Source: Mycobacterium adipatum (GTDB lineage: Bacteria; Actinomycetota; Actinomycetes; Mycobacteriales; Mycobacteriaceae). From it: a stretch of DNA of 64,000 nucleotides. The notes under the pieces were generated by a model, which was not told the origin of the DNA, ran no database searches, and saw nothing but the letters and a program-made list of their open reading frames with translations. Position numbers and translations under genes: made by a program. The stretch lies in assembly GCF_001644575.1 (NCBI RefSeq), contig NZ_CP015596.1:1178001-1242000 (forward strand), read 5' to 3'. Of this stretch, positions 1-8,451 are shown piece after piece. The first letter of the stretch is position 1, and each line of letters begins with the position of its first letter.

Positions 1-10
1 GCGATCTCCC

Positions 11-33
11 GCCGGCGGCGCTCCTCCGCCGGC
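11..33. terminator. hairpin, possible terminator of a gene left of the window
   Basis: Perfect 8-bp stem GCCGGCGG/CCGCCGGC with a 7-nt loop, lying 56 bases before the first start codon. There is no clear T-run. It probably ends transcription of an upstream gene that lies outside the window. Confidence 0.4.
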
Positions 34-88
34 CTGGGGTGAGGCGCTCGCCGGCAACCACCGGTGGCCGTCCTTCTAGTCTGAGTCG

Positions 89-1255
89 ATGGCCCCGCTC
101 AGCGATGAAGAGACCTTCCTGATCCAGACGGTGCGCGACTTCGTCGACCGGGAGGTCAAACCGAGCGTGCAGCAGGTCGAGCACGCGAACGAGTACCCCG
201 AACGCTGGATCGAGCAGATGAAGCGGATCGGGATCTACGGGCTCGCGGTGCCGGAGGCCTACGGCGGCTCCCCGGTCTCCATGCCCTGCTACGCGCAGGT
301 CACTCAGGAACTCGCGCGCGGTTGGATGAGCCTGGCCGGCGCGATGGGTGGGCACACCGTGGTGGCCAAACTGCTGACCCTGTTCGGCACCGACGAGCAG
401 AAGCAGACCTACCTGCCGCGGATGGCCACCGGGGAGATCCGCGCCACCATGGCACTCACCGAACCCGGCGGCGGCTCCGATCTGCAGGCCATGACCACCG
501 TCGCCAAGACCGACGGCGCGGACCTGGTCATCTCCGGCGCCAAGACCTGGATCTCCAATGCCCGTCGCTCGGATCTCATTGCGCTGCTGTGTAAGACGGA
601 CCCGAGCGCCGAACCCAAGCACCGGGGCATCTCCATCGTGCTCGTCGAGCACGGCCCGGGCCTGACCGTCTCGCGTGATCTGCCCAAGCTCGGGTACAAG
701 GGTGTCGAATCCTGCGAGCTGTCCTTCGACAACTACCGCATCCCGGCGACCGCCATCCTCGGCGCCGCCCCGGGCCGGGGTTTCGCACAGATGATGAAGG
801 GCTTGGAGACCGGTCGCATCCAGGTCGCGTCGCGGGCGTTGGGGGTGGCCACCGCGGCCCTGGAGGACTCGCTGGCCTACGCCCAGCAGCGCGAGAGCTT
901 CGGCACACCTATCTGGCGCCACCAGGCAATAGGCAACTACCTGGCCGATATGGCCACCAAACTCACCGCCGCCCGCCAACTGACCTGGTATGCGGCCGAA
1001 AAATACGACAGCGCCGCCGAGAACGAGGGGGAGCGCTGCGATATGGAGGCCGGCATGGCCAAACTGTTCGCCTCCGAGGTGGCGATGGAGATCGCGCTCA
1101 ACGCGGTCCGCATCCACGGCGGCTACGGCTACTCGACCGAATACGACGTGGAGCGCTACTTCCGCGACGCGCCGCTGATGATCGTCGGTGAGGGCACCAA
1201 CGAGATCCAGCGCAACGTCATCGCTGCCCAGTTGGTGGCCCGCGGCGGGCTGTGA
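89..1255 (+). CDS. acyl-CoA dehydrogenase
   Basis: 388 aa, the usual length for the FAD-dependent acyl-CoA dehydrogenase (FadE) family, which makes the 2,3-enoyl-CoA from acyl-CoA and passes electrons to ETF. Visible family marks are the middle-domain stretch MALTEPGGGSD (near residues 123-133), which lines the FAD site, the helix YAQQRESFGTPI (about 265-276), and the C-terminal GEGTNEIQR, whose Glu is the catalytic base position in short and medium-chain enzymes. The ATG at 89 is the first plausible start. It reads toward mno but is separated from it by 135 bases with a palindrome, so it is probably not in the same transcript. Substrate unknown. Confidence 0.9.
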   Translation: MAPLSDEETFLIQTVRDFVDREVKPSVQQVEHANEYPERWIEQMKRIGIYGLAVPEAYGGSPVSMPCYAQVTQELARGWMSLAGAMGGHTVVAKLLTLFGTDEQKQTYLPRMATGEIRATMALTEPGGGSDLQAMTTVAKTDGADLVISGAKTWISNARRSDLIALLCKTDPSAEPKHRGISIVLVEHGPGLTVSRDLPKLGYKGVESCELSFDNYRIPATAILGAAPGRGFAQMMKGLETGRIQVASRALGVATAALEDSLAYAQQRESFGTPIWRHQAIGNYLADMATKLTAARQLTWYAAEKYDSAAENEGERCDMEAGMAKLFASEVAMEIALNAVRIHGGYGYSTEYDVERYFRDAPLMIVGEGTNEIQRNVIAAQLVARGGL

Positions 1256-1258
1256 CAC

Positions 1259-1274
1259 CTGCCCGATCGGGCAG
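1259..1274. promoter_or_regulatory. candidate MnoR operator upstream of mno
   Basis: Perfect 16-bp palindrome CTGCCCGATCGGGCAG, 117 bases before the mno start. The same core, CCCGATCGG, recurs at 5214-5237 and 9376-9395 in front of two other genes of this locus. A LuxR-type dimer (MnoR, encoded at 7816) is the natural candidate binder; that link is inference. Confidence 0.6.
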
Positions 1275-1390
1275 TTTCGCGGTTCCAGACGGCGGGTAAC
1301 GACCGAAGCGCATTGTGACGCGGGCCACGTGGGTCCACGGTGGTGTCCAGGAGGGTGTTCCGCCCGTCCGATACCCCGAGGAGTCGACCG

Positions 1391-2662
1391 ATGGCCATTG
1401 AGCTGAACCAGATTTGGGACTTTCCGATCAAGGAGTTCCATCCCTTCCCGCGCGCACTGCTCGGTGTGGGCGCGCACGACATCATCGGCGTGGAAGCCAA
1501 GAACCTCGGCTTCAAACGCACCCTGCTGATGACCACCGGCCTGCGCGGCTCGGGGATCATCGAGGAACTCACCGGCAAGATCGAGTACCAGGGTGTGGAG
1601 GTCGTGCTCTACGACAAGGTGGAGTCCAACCCCAAGGACTACAACGTCATGGAGGCCGCCGCCCTCTACCAGCAGGAGAAATGCGACAGCATCATCTCCA
1701 TCGGCGGCGGCTCCAGCCATGACGCCGCCAAGGGCGCCCGTGTGGTGATCGCCCACGACGGCCGCAACATCAACGAGTTCGAGGGCTTCGCCAAGTCCAC
1801 CAACAAGCAGAACCCGCCGCATATCGCGGTATCCACCACGGCCGGAACGGGTTCGGAGACGTCGTGGGCCTACGTCATCACCGACACCTCGGATATGGAT
1901 CATCCGCACAAGTGGGTCGGTTTCGACGAGGCCACCATCGTCACCCTGGCCATCGACGACCCGCTGTTGTACTACACCTGCCCGCAGCACTTCACCGCCT
2001 ACTGCGGTTTCGACGTGCTCGCCCACGGCAGCGAACCGTTCGTGTCCCGCCTGGATTTCGCCCCGTCACTCGGAAACGCCCTGTACTCGGTGGAACTCGT
2101 CGCCAAGCATCTGCGCGAGGCCGTGTTCGAGCCGCGTAACCTCAAGGCGCGCGAGGGCATGATGAATGCCCAGTACATCGCCGGGCAGGCGTTCAACTCC
2201 GGCGGCCTGGGCATCGTGCACTCGATCAGCCACGCCGTCAGCGCGTTCTTCGACAGCCACCACGGCCTGAACAACGCCATCGCGCTGCCCCGGGTGTGGG
2301 AGTACAACCTGCCCTCGCGCTACGAGCGGTACGCGCAGCTGGCCACCGCGATGGGTGTCGACACCCGCAACATGACCACGGTGCAGGCCGCCGACGCCGC
2401 CGTCGAAGCGGCCATCCGGCTCTCGCAGGACGTCGGCATCCCGGACAACTTCTCCGCCGTGCGCACCGACTCGTACGAGAAGAACCGGATGAACACCGGG
2501 AAGTACTCCGGTCGCGGTGACGTGATCTCCGGTGACGACAAGACGGTGCTGGCGATCTCGGAGCACATCCAGGGCGACTGGTGCACACCGGGCAACCCGC
2601 GCGAGGTGACCGTCGGCTCGATGATCCCGGTCGTCGGCCACGCGATCAACGAAACCTACTGA
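1391..2662 (+). CDS. mno: NDMA-dependent (mycofactocin-linked) methanol dehydrogenase
   Basis: 423 aa, group III iron-type alcohol dehydrogenase. It carries the nucleotide-binding GGGSSHDAAKG (about residues 110-120) and the metal-ligand region with D, H and H in FDVLAHG, IVHSISHAVS and DSHHGLNNA. The N-terminus MAIELNQIWDFPIKEFHPF and the whole sequence agree with the actinobacterial NDMA-dependent methanol dehydrogenases (Mno/Mdo, ThcE), decameric cytosolic enzymes that oxidise methanol and other short alcohols to aldehydes with a bound nicotinamide that is re-oxidised by mycofactocin. The ATG at 1391 follows a GAGGAG ribosome site at 1378; earlier in-frame codons do not look native. A strong hairpin follows the gene, and a candidate MnoR palindrome precedes it. 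Confidence 0.92.
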   Translation: MAIELNQIWDFPIKEFHPFPRALLGVGAHDIIGVEAKNLGFKRTLLMTTGLRGSGIIEELTGKIEYQGVEVVLYDKVESNPKDYNVMEAAALYQQEKCDSIISIGGGSSHDAAKGARVVIAHDGRNINEFEGFAKSTNKQNPPHIAVSTTAGTGSETSWAYVITDTSDMDHPHKWVGFDEATIVTLAIDDPLLYYTCPQHFTAYCGFDVLAHGSEPFVSRLDFAPSLGNALYSVELVAKHLREAVFEPRNLKAREGMMNAQYIAGQAFNSGGLGIVHSISHAVSAFFDSHHGLNNAIALPRVWEYNLPSRYERYAQLATAMGVDTRNMTTVQAADAAVEAAIRLSQDVGIPDNFSAVRTDSYEKNRMNTGKYSGRGDVISGDDKTVLAISEHIQGDWCTPGNPREVTVGSMIPVVGHAINETY

Positions 2663-2676
2663 CCCAGTTCCGGTGT

Positions 2677-2719
2677 CACGGCAGGGGCGCTCCGCCCACC
2701 TCGGTACGCCCCTGCCGTG
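2677..2719. terminator. hairpin between mno and the AAA+ gene
   Basis: Perfect 13-bp stem CACGGCAGGGGCG/CGCCCCTGCCGTG with a 17-nt loop and no T-run. It starts 15 bases after the mno stop and ends 21 bases before the next start. It may be a terminator or a partial one that lowers downstream expression relative to mno. Confidence 0.6.
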
Positions 2720-2740
2720 CCACCTCACCCGGAGGCCGCC

Positions 2741-3712
2741 GTGACCACTGCCCACATCCCCGTCCGTGACGAGCCGATGACGTTCGCCACCGCGGCGCAA
2801 CTCGCGGATTCGCTGCGCGAGCAGGACTACGTCGTCGACGACGAGCTGGCCACGGTGGTGCACCTGGCCACCGCACTGGACCGCCCCCTGCTGCTGGAGG
2901 GTCCTGCCGGTGTCGGCAAGACCGAACTGGCCAAGGCGCTGGCCGCGGCGGGCGGGCGGCGGCTGATCCGGCTGCAATGCTACGAGGGGCTTGACGACAA
3001 CCGGGTGCTCTACGAGTGGGACTACGCCAAACAGCTGCTGCACGTGCAGATGATGCGGGACAAGGCGATCGAGGCGGCCGATCTCTACACCGAGGAATTC
3101 CTTTCGGTGCGTCCACTGCTGGAATCGGTGCTCTCCGAGCAGCCGGTGGTGCTGCTCATCGACGAGGTGGACCGCACCGAAGAGGCGATGGAGGCGTTGC
3201 TGCTGGAGGTGCTGGCCGAGCGTCAGGTCACCATCCCCGAAATCGGCACGTTCACCGCGCGTTCGGTGCCGTGGGTGGTGCTCACCTCCAATGACACCCG
3301 GGAGCTGTCCGCCGCCCTCAAGCGCCGGTGCCTGCACTACCACCTGGGTTTCCCCACCCCGCAACGGGAACGCGAGATCGTGGCGGTGCGGGCACCCCAG
3401 GTGGAGCCGGCAATCGTCGCCGACGTCGTCGAACTCGCGCGCACGTTGAGGGATCTGCCGCTGCGGAAGAGCCCGTCGATCTCCGAGGTGATCGACGGAG
3501 CCAGAGCGGCGGCGCTGCTCGGACACAACGTCAACGACGCGGTGCTGCTCTCCACGCTGGTGAAGTTCACCAGTGACCGCGATATCGCGTTGCGCCACCT
3601 CACCGATGTGCCCACAGCGGCCGCCGAAACCGTGTCCCCGCAACGGGTCACGGTCGCTGCACGGCCTGCCAACACGACGACCTCGGCGTTCCGGGGACGG
3701 GGAGGACGGTGA
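2741..3712 (+). CDS. MoxR-type AAA+ ATPase
   Basis: 323 aa from GTG 2741, preceded by GGAGG at 2731 with 5-nt spacing; this was preferred over an ATG-like codon 24 bases earlier. Walker A is GPAGVGKTE, Walker B VVLLIDEVD, sensor 1 TSND. This is the MoxR/CoxD-type AAA+ family, hexameric ATPases that with a VWA-domain partner act as chaperones or metal/cofactor inserters for oxidoreductases. The partner is the next gene, whose GTG overlaps this stop codon. Placement between two alcohol dehydrogenases suggests a role in their maturation; this is inference. Confidence 0.85.
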   Translation: MTTAHIPVRDEPMTFATAAQLADSLREQDYVVDDELATVVHLATALDRPLLLEGPAGVGKTELAKALAAAGGRRLIRLQCYEGLDDNRVLYEWDYAKQLLHVQMMRDKAIEAADLYTEEFLSVRPLLESVLSEQPVVLLIDEVDRTEEAMEALLLEVLAERQVTIPEIGTFTARSVPWVVLTSNDTRELSAALKRRCLHYHLGFPTPQREREIVAVRAPQVEPAIVADVVELARTLRDLPLRKSPSISEVIDGARAAALLGHNVNDAVLLSTLVKFTSDRDIALRHLTDVPTAAAETVSPQRVTVAARPANTTTSAFRGRGGR

Positions 3713-5202
3713 ACGCCGCACAGATCCTGGACGGGGTCGCCGCGGCGTTCGGGGCGCTGCTGCGGCGCGCCGGGGTCGCCGCCTCACCGGCCGAGGTGAT
3801 CGAGGTGCGCCGGGTGCTCGGGCTGCTCGGCGCTGCCGACCACCGTGGCCTGCGCGCCGCGCTGCGGGCCACCTGCGCGAAATATCAACGCGAACAACTC
3901 GGTTTCGACCGCGCCTTCGACGCCATGTTCGGCCCCCGCGGCGCGGCGGATCAGGAACAGGGGGCGGGCCCGAGTCGTGCGCACACCGGCTCGGGCCTGC
4001 CCGACCAACTCGACGTGGACGAGGACCTGGAGATCGGCAGGTACGCGGAGTACAACGAGCGGGCCGCCGAGGTCGGTGAGCACTTCGACACCCCGGCAGC
4101 GGACAAAGGCTTCAACCCGCACAAGGACGATGACGATTTCAGTGTGACCGGTGCCGACGACCAGTTGACGGTGTCCGCCGAGGCCGACGCCGGCCGCCGG
4201 GGCATGCGCTACACCGTCGAGGTGGACCGGGCCACCTCCAGCGTGGCCGGTGACCTCGCCGACTCGGTGGCACCCGTGGTGGCCGGTTCGCTGAGTTTCG
4301 AGCACCCGGACTCCATCCTGGCGTGGCTGGACGCCTACGACCCGACCCGCACCTACGGCGACACCGGCGAGGACCCGCTCACCGCCGAGCAGCTCAGTCA
4401 GTTGACGCAGGCGGTCGAGGGGTTCGTCGCGGCGCTGGCCCAGCGCAGCGGCCTGACCGCCGACGGTACGAGCCCGGACGCCGGTGCCGAGATGGAACCG
4501 GCCGCCGATGTCGACCTGGCCTGCCACGAGATCCTGCGCCGGATGCGGGGAGCGCCGCGGCCCCGCCCCCGCGAGCGTGGCCGTGGCCGCCTGGATATGC
4601 GGCGCACCGTCCGGGCCGGTATGCGCACCGACGGCGTGCCCTTCCGGCTGATCACCAAGACCCCGGTACCGGACCGGATCAGGCTGCTCGTCATCGCGGA
4701 CGTGTCCCTGTCGGTGCGTCCGGTGACCGCGTTCACGCTGCGACTGGCCCAGGCCATGCACCGCCGTGCCCACCGATGCCGGGTGATGGCATTCGTCGAT
4801 CGCCCCGTCGATGTCACCGAGATTCTGCTGCGGGGCGGCGGCGACGATGCCCTGGCCTCGGTGCTGGCCGAGGGGCAGCTCGATCTGCAGGCCAGCAGCG
4901 ACTACGGGCAGGTGTTCGATGAGATGCTGCGCGGGCAGGCCGACGCCCTGGATTCGCGCACCGCGGTGCTCATCGTCGGGGACGGACGCAGCGGCGGCCT
5001 ACCCGCCGGCGTCGAGCGGCTCCGGGAGCTGCGGCGCCGGGTGCACCGGCTGGCCTGGGTGACCCCCGAACCGCACCGGTACTGGCGGCAGGCCACCTGT
5101 GCCATGCCGGACTACGCCCAGGTGTGTGATCGCGTCGTGGTGGCCGCCGACGCCGCCGCCCTGTCGGCGCGCGCGGCGGAACTGGCGCACGCGCTGTCCT
5201 GA
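3709..5202 (+). CDS. VWA (CoxE-like) domain protein, partner of the AAA+ ATPase
   Basis: 497 aa, start GTG 3709 overlapping the upstream TGA by 4 nt (ribosome site GGAGG at 3701), so translation is coupled. The N-terminal half is alpha-helical with an acidic linker (HKDDDDF near residue 140). The C-terminal third is a von Willebrand A fold with a MIDAS motif ADVSLSVRP (DxSxS, about residue 328). It belongs to the CoxE/YehP-like proteins that work with MoxR ATPases. No signal peptide or membrane segment is seen, so it is cytosolic. Function in alcohol dehydrogenase assembly is inferred from position only. Confidence 0.82.
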   Translation: MNAAQILDGVAAAFGALLRRAGVAASPAEVIEVRRVLGLLGAADHRGLRAALRATCAKYQREQLGFDRAFDAMFGPRGAADQEQGAGPSRAHTGSGLPDQLDVDEDLEIGRYAEYNERAAEVGEHFDTPAADKGFNPHKDDDDFSVTGADDQLTVSAEADAGRRGMRYTVEVDRATSSVAGDLADSVAPVVAGSLSFEHPDSILAWLDAYDPTRTYGDTGEDPLTAEQLSQLTQAVEGFVAALAQRSGLTADGTSPDAGAEMEPAADVDLACHEILRRMRGAPRPRPRERGRGRLDMRRTVRAGMRTDGVPFRLITKTPVPDRIRLLVIADVSLSVRPVTAFTLRLAQAMHRRAHRCRVMAFVDRPVDVTEILLRGGGDDALASVLAEGQLDLQASSDYGQVFDEMLRGQADALDSRTAVLIVGDGRSGGLPAGVERLRELRRRVHRLAWVTPEPHRYWRQATCAMPDYAQVCDRVVVAADAAALSARAAELAHALS

Positions 5203-5213
5203 GCGATCCGCGA

Positions 5214-5237
5214 CGACCTACCCGATCGGGTAGGTCG
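5214..5237. promoter_or_regulatory. candidate MnoR operator upstream of the second alcohol dehydrogenase
   Basis: Perfect 24-bp palindrome centred at 5225/5226 with inner part CTACCCGATCGGGTAG. It ends 87 bases before the start at 5325. A possible promoter lies downstream of it: TTGGCG at 5257-5262, 17-nt spacer, TAGGGT at 5280-5285, so the palindrome sits about 32 bases upstream of the -35, an activator position. Confidence 0.62.
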
Positions 5238-5324
5238 AAACCTGCCCACCTGCACATTGGCGGTACTCCGCCGGCCACGTAGGGTGGGGATGTTACGTGG
5301 ATCACATCGCAGGGAGGTGGTGTC

Positions 5325-6479
5325 ATGCCCACTCGGCTGCTCAAATTCCACGCTCCCGAGATCGTCTTCGGTATCGACTCGATGGCCGAGGCGGCGCACG
5401 CGGCGCTGCGGTTGGGTGGTCAGCGTCCGCTGCTGGTCACCGATCCCGGCCTGATCGAAGCGGGTTGGGTCGACGAGCTGGTCGGACATCTGCGCGATCA
5501 GGGCGTGCAGGCGCACGTGTGGAGCGCACTGACGCCCAATCCCAAGGACCACGAGATCACCGCCGGGCACGAGTTCTACCGCTCGCACGGCTGCGATGTG
5601 CTGATCGCGCTGGGAGGTGGCTCGGTCATCGACGCCGCGAAGGGAATCGCGGTGCTCTCGGCCAACGGCGGCGACATCCTCGACTACGCCGGGGTGGACA
5701 AGGCGACCATGCCGATTCCGCCCCTTGTGGTGTTGCCCTCGACCTCGGGCACCGGCGCCGATGTCTCGCAGTTCTGCATCGTCACCGACACCATCCGTAA
5801 CACCAAGGTCACCATCCTGGGACGCGCGCTGGTACCCGATATCACCGTCATCGACCCGCGCCTGCTCACCACCATGCCGGAGTGGCTCAATGCCGCAACG
5901 GGTTTGGACGCGCTGACGCACGGGATCGAGGCCTTCGTGTCACTCGGTCACAATCAGCTCACCGATCATCACGCGCTGCGCGCGGTGGTGATGGTGAGCG
6001 AGAACCTGGTCACGACCATCGAAGCGCCCCGCGAGATGGGCGCCCGGGTACTGATGGCCCAGGCCGCGCTGGAGGCCGGACTCGCCTTCACCAACGCCAT
6101 TCTGGGTGCCGCGCACGCGATGAGCCATCAGGTCGGCGGGTTGCTCGATCTGCCGCACGGGGTGATCAACGGTGTGCTGCTGCCGCATGTGGTCCGGTTC
6201 AATGCCGAAGCCGACCCGGCTCCGTTCGCGACCATCGCCGCCAGTCTCGGCATCGCCGACAAGCGCGCTCCCGAGCTGGAATCCGCCCTGGCCCTTGCCG
6301 ATCACCTACAGGAGCTAGCCCGCACGGTCGGTGTGCCGCGCGGCTTGGCCGATCTCGGCGTGCAGGATTCCGACGTTGCGGTGCTGGCCAGAAACGCCAT
6401 GGCCGACGCGTGCATCACGACCAATCCCCGGGCGGCGGACGAGGCGCAGCTGCAGGCGCTGTTCCGGGCCGCGCTGTGA
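5325..6479 (+). CDS. iron-type alcohol dehydrogenase (1,3-propanediol dehydrogenase-like)
   Basis: 384 aa, group III Fe-dependent alcohol dehydrogenase. It has the cofactor loop GGGSVIDAAKG (about residues 94-104), the STSGTGADVSQF region, and metal ligands in GLDALTHGIEA and HAMSHQVGGLLDLPHG. The size and family fit the propanediol/lactaldehyde dehydrogenases found beside mno in mycobacteria, which oxidise diols or short alcohols. The ATG at 5325 follows GGGAGG at 5310-5315 with a 9-nt gap. Its stop overlaps the mnoS start, and its own upstream palindrome matches the one at mno, so both dehydrogenases are probably induced together by MnoSR. Confidence 0.87.
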   Translation: MPTRLLKFHAPEIVFGIDSMAEAAHAALRLGGQRPLLVTDPGLIEAGWVDELVGHLRDQGVQAHVWSALTPNPKDHEITAGHEFYRSHGCDVLIALGGGSVIDAAKGIAVLSANGGDILDYAGVDKATMPIPPLVVLPSTSGTGADVSQFCIVTDTIRNTKVTILGRALVPDITVIDPRLLTTMPEWLNAATGLDALTHGIEAFVSLGHNQLTDHHALRAVVMVSENLVTTIEAPREMGARVLMAQAALEAGLAFTNAILGAAHAMSHQVGGLLDLPHGVINGVLLPHVVRFNAEADPAPFATIAASLGIADKRAPELESALALADHLQELARTVGVPRGLADLGVQDSDVAVLARNAMADACITTNPRAADEAQLQALFRAAL

Positions 6480-7819
6480 GAGCCCAGCCGATGCGCCGCC
6501 CCGCACCCGATCTGGAGCGCCTCACCGGGGTGCGCTCCGGCAAGCCGACGTTCTACCCCGAGTTCCGGGTGGCCGCGCAGCGCACCGAACGCGTCATCGC
6601 GGCGCTGGACGCGATCTCGCGGGCGCTGGTCCAGACCGTGAACGGTCCGGAGAAGCTGGTGCGGGCGGCCGCCGAGGCGGCCCGGGTGCATCTGGGCGCC
6701 GAATGGGTGCTGCTGGCGCTCGCCGACGGGGCGCTGCCGGAGGCCCGGCCCCGTCACCTCATCCTGGATGCCGAGGGCAGTCCGTATTCGTTCGAGGGTC
6801 TCTCCGGGACCAAGCACCCGGTACCGCACCTGCCCGACGCGGTGCTCAACCGGCTCAACGACATCCTGCGCGGCCAGCTGGCCCAGTTCCGGTTGCCGGT
6901 GATCGAACCCCACCACGCCCACGTGCCGATCGAGCTCGACGGTGGCGTGATCGGCGCCTTCGCGGCGTGGACGCCCACCCACCGCACCCTGGACGGTACC
7001 GACGAGACGGTGATGCGGATCCTGTCCAGCCAGACCGCTGTCGCTCTGCACAACTGCGAACTGTTCCAGCGGTCGCAGGCGTTGCTGGCCCAGTCGCAGG
7101 CGCGCAACGCCGAGCTGCAGGCCACCCAACGTGAACTCGGTGCCGCCCAACGACATCAGGTACTCGACAACGAGCGCCACCGCATCGCCCGCGAATTGCA
7201 TGACAGCGTCACCCAGACCGTGTTGTCGGCCGGAATGCAGATCGAGGTGTGCCGCAGCGAGATCGGGGCGGCCGGCGGCAACGCCGACCTCGTCGAACGC
7301 CTCGACATGGCCAAGACGCTCACCCGTTCGGCGACCGAGCAGCTGCGGTCGGCGATCTATGCGCTCAACCATCCCGAGGATGCCGGCCGCTCCAGCCTGC
7401 CGGAGCTGCTGGCCCAGCTGGCCACCGTGCACATGCCCGAGGATCTGCGCGTCACACTCAAAGTCGAAGGGCCGGTGGCCGAGTTACCCAGTGCCGTCGA
7501 GCATGCGTTGTTGCGGGTGGCCGGCGAGGCACTGTTCAATACGGCGATGCACGGCAACGGAAGCCGGGCGATCCTGCGGCTGCAGTATCGGGCCGCGGCC
7601 GTCACGTTGTCCATCGCCGACGACGGCTGCGGCGACCCGGAGAAGCTGCGGCTGATGCTCAGGTTGGCCGACGCCACCGATGTCGACGGTCACCACCGCG
7701 GCCTGGCCAATATGCTCGCCCGTTGCCGCGAGCACGGTGGATCGCTGACGGTGCATCGCTCCCGGATCGGCGGGGTCCGCGTGGTTGCGACCATTCCCAG
7801 GGAGGGGAACCCACGATGA
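6476..7819 (+). CDS. mnoS: sensor histidine kinase MnoS
   Basis: 447 aa from GTG 6476, which overlaps the preceding stop (GTGA); ATG 6491 is the alternative. A GAF-like sensor domain covers roughly residues 30-210, followed by a short coiled-coil, a HisKA_3 dimerisation helix with the phospho-accepting His in RIARELHDSVTQT (about residue 243), and an HATPase_c domain with ADDGCG. No membrane segments are present, so it senses a cytosolic signal. This is the NarL-type two-component kinase described in M. smegmatis as required for mno expression and growth on short alcohols and diols. It is co-transcribed with mnoR (ATGA overlap). Confidence 0.88.
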   Translation: MRAQPMRRPAPDLERLTGVRSGKPTFYPEFRVAAQRTERVIAALDAISRALVQTVNGPEKLVRAAAEAARVHLGAEWVLLALADGALPEARPRHLILDAEGSPYSFEGLSGTKHPVPHLPDAVLNRLNDILRGQLAQFRLPVIEPHHAHVPIELDGGVIGAFAAWTPTHRTLDGTDETVMRILSSQTAVALHNCELFQRSQALLAQSQARNAELQATQRELGAAQRHQVLDNERHRIARELHDSVTQTVLSAGMQIEVCRSEIGAAGGNADLVERLDMAKTLTRSATEQLRSAIYALNHPEDAGRSSLPELLAQLATVHMPEDLRVTLKVEGPVAELPSAVEHALLRVAGEALFNTAMHGNGSRAILRLQYRAAAVTLSIADDGCGDPEKLRLMLRLADATDVDGHHRGLANMLARCREHGGSLTVHRSRIGGVRVVATIPREGNPR

Positions 7820-8451
7820 CGATCCAACTGGCCCTGGTCGACGACCACGCCATCCTGCGACAGGGACTGCGCTCGTTGCTGGAGCGCGAGGACGATTTGA
7901 CGGTCGTCGGGGAGGCCTCCACCGAACCGGAAGCCGAGGCGATGGTGTCGGCGGTGCACCCCGATGTCGTCCTGCTGGATCTCAAGCTCTCGGCCGGCTC
8001 CGATTTCGAGGGACTGTCGTTGTGCACCAAGCTTTCCGCCGCGCACCCCGAGCTGGGCCTGCTGGTGTTGACGACGTTCCTCGACGAGGACCTGGTGGTC
8101 CGTGCCGTGCATGCCGGGGCCCGCGGGTATGTGGTCAAGGACGTGGACACCACCGAACTGGTCCGGGCGATCCGGGCCATTTCGGCGGGGGAGAGCGCCT
8201 TCGATTCGCGCAGCGCGGCCGCGGTGGTGCGCTCGCTGAGCGGCCGCACCCAACCACGTGAACAACTGACCGATCGTGAGCTGGAGGTGCTGCGGCTACT
8301 GGCGACCGGGCTGTCCAACAGCAAGATCGGCGAGAAGCTGTTCATCTCCGCGACGACCGCGAAATTCCACGTCAGCAACATCATGCGCAAACTCGAGGTG
8401 AGCCGCCGCGCTGAAGCGGTGTACGCGGCCAGTAAACGCGGGCTGATCTAG
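7816..8451 (+). CDS. mnoR: response regulator MnoR (NarL/LuxR type)
   Basis: 211 aa. The ATG at 7816 overlaps the mnoS stop by 4 nt and has GGGAGGGG just upstream. The N-terminal receiver has the acidic pair in LVDDH, the phospho-acceptor Asp in VVLLDLKL (about residue 56) and Lys in GYVVKD. The C-terminal LuxR helix-turn-helix is LTDRELEVLRLLATGLSN to VSNIMRKLEV. Expected to bind inverted repeats in front of target genes; the three CCCGATCGG palindromes of this locus are the obvious candidates. The gene converges on and overlaps by 4 nt the methyltransferase gene that follows. Confidence 0.9.
   Translation: MTIQLALVDDHAILRQGLRSLLEREDDLTVVGEASTEPEAEAMVSAVHPDVVLLDLKLSAGSDFEGLSLCTKLSAAHPELGLLVLTTFLDEDLVVRAVHAGARGYVVKDVDTTELVRAIRAISAGESAFDSRSAAAVVRSLSGRTQPREQLTDRELEVLRLLATGLSNSKIGEKLFISATTAKFHVSNIMRKLEVSRRAEAVYAASKRGLI

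Noticed and set aside
2066..3787. 573-codon open frame on the minus strand over mno and the AAA+ gene
   Set aside because: It is antisense to two strong genes, has Arg/Gly-rich composition typical of GC-rich frame shadows and no motif.
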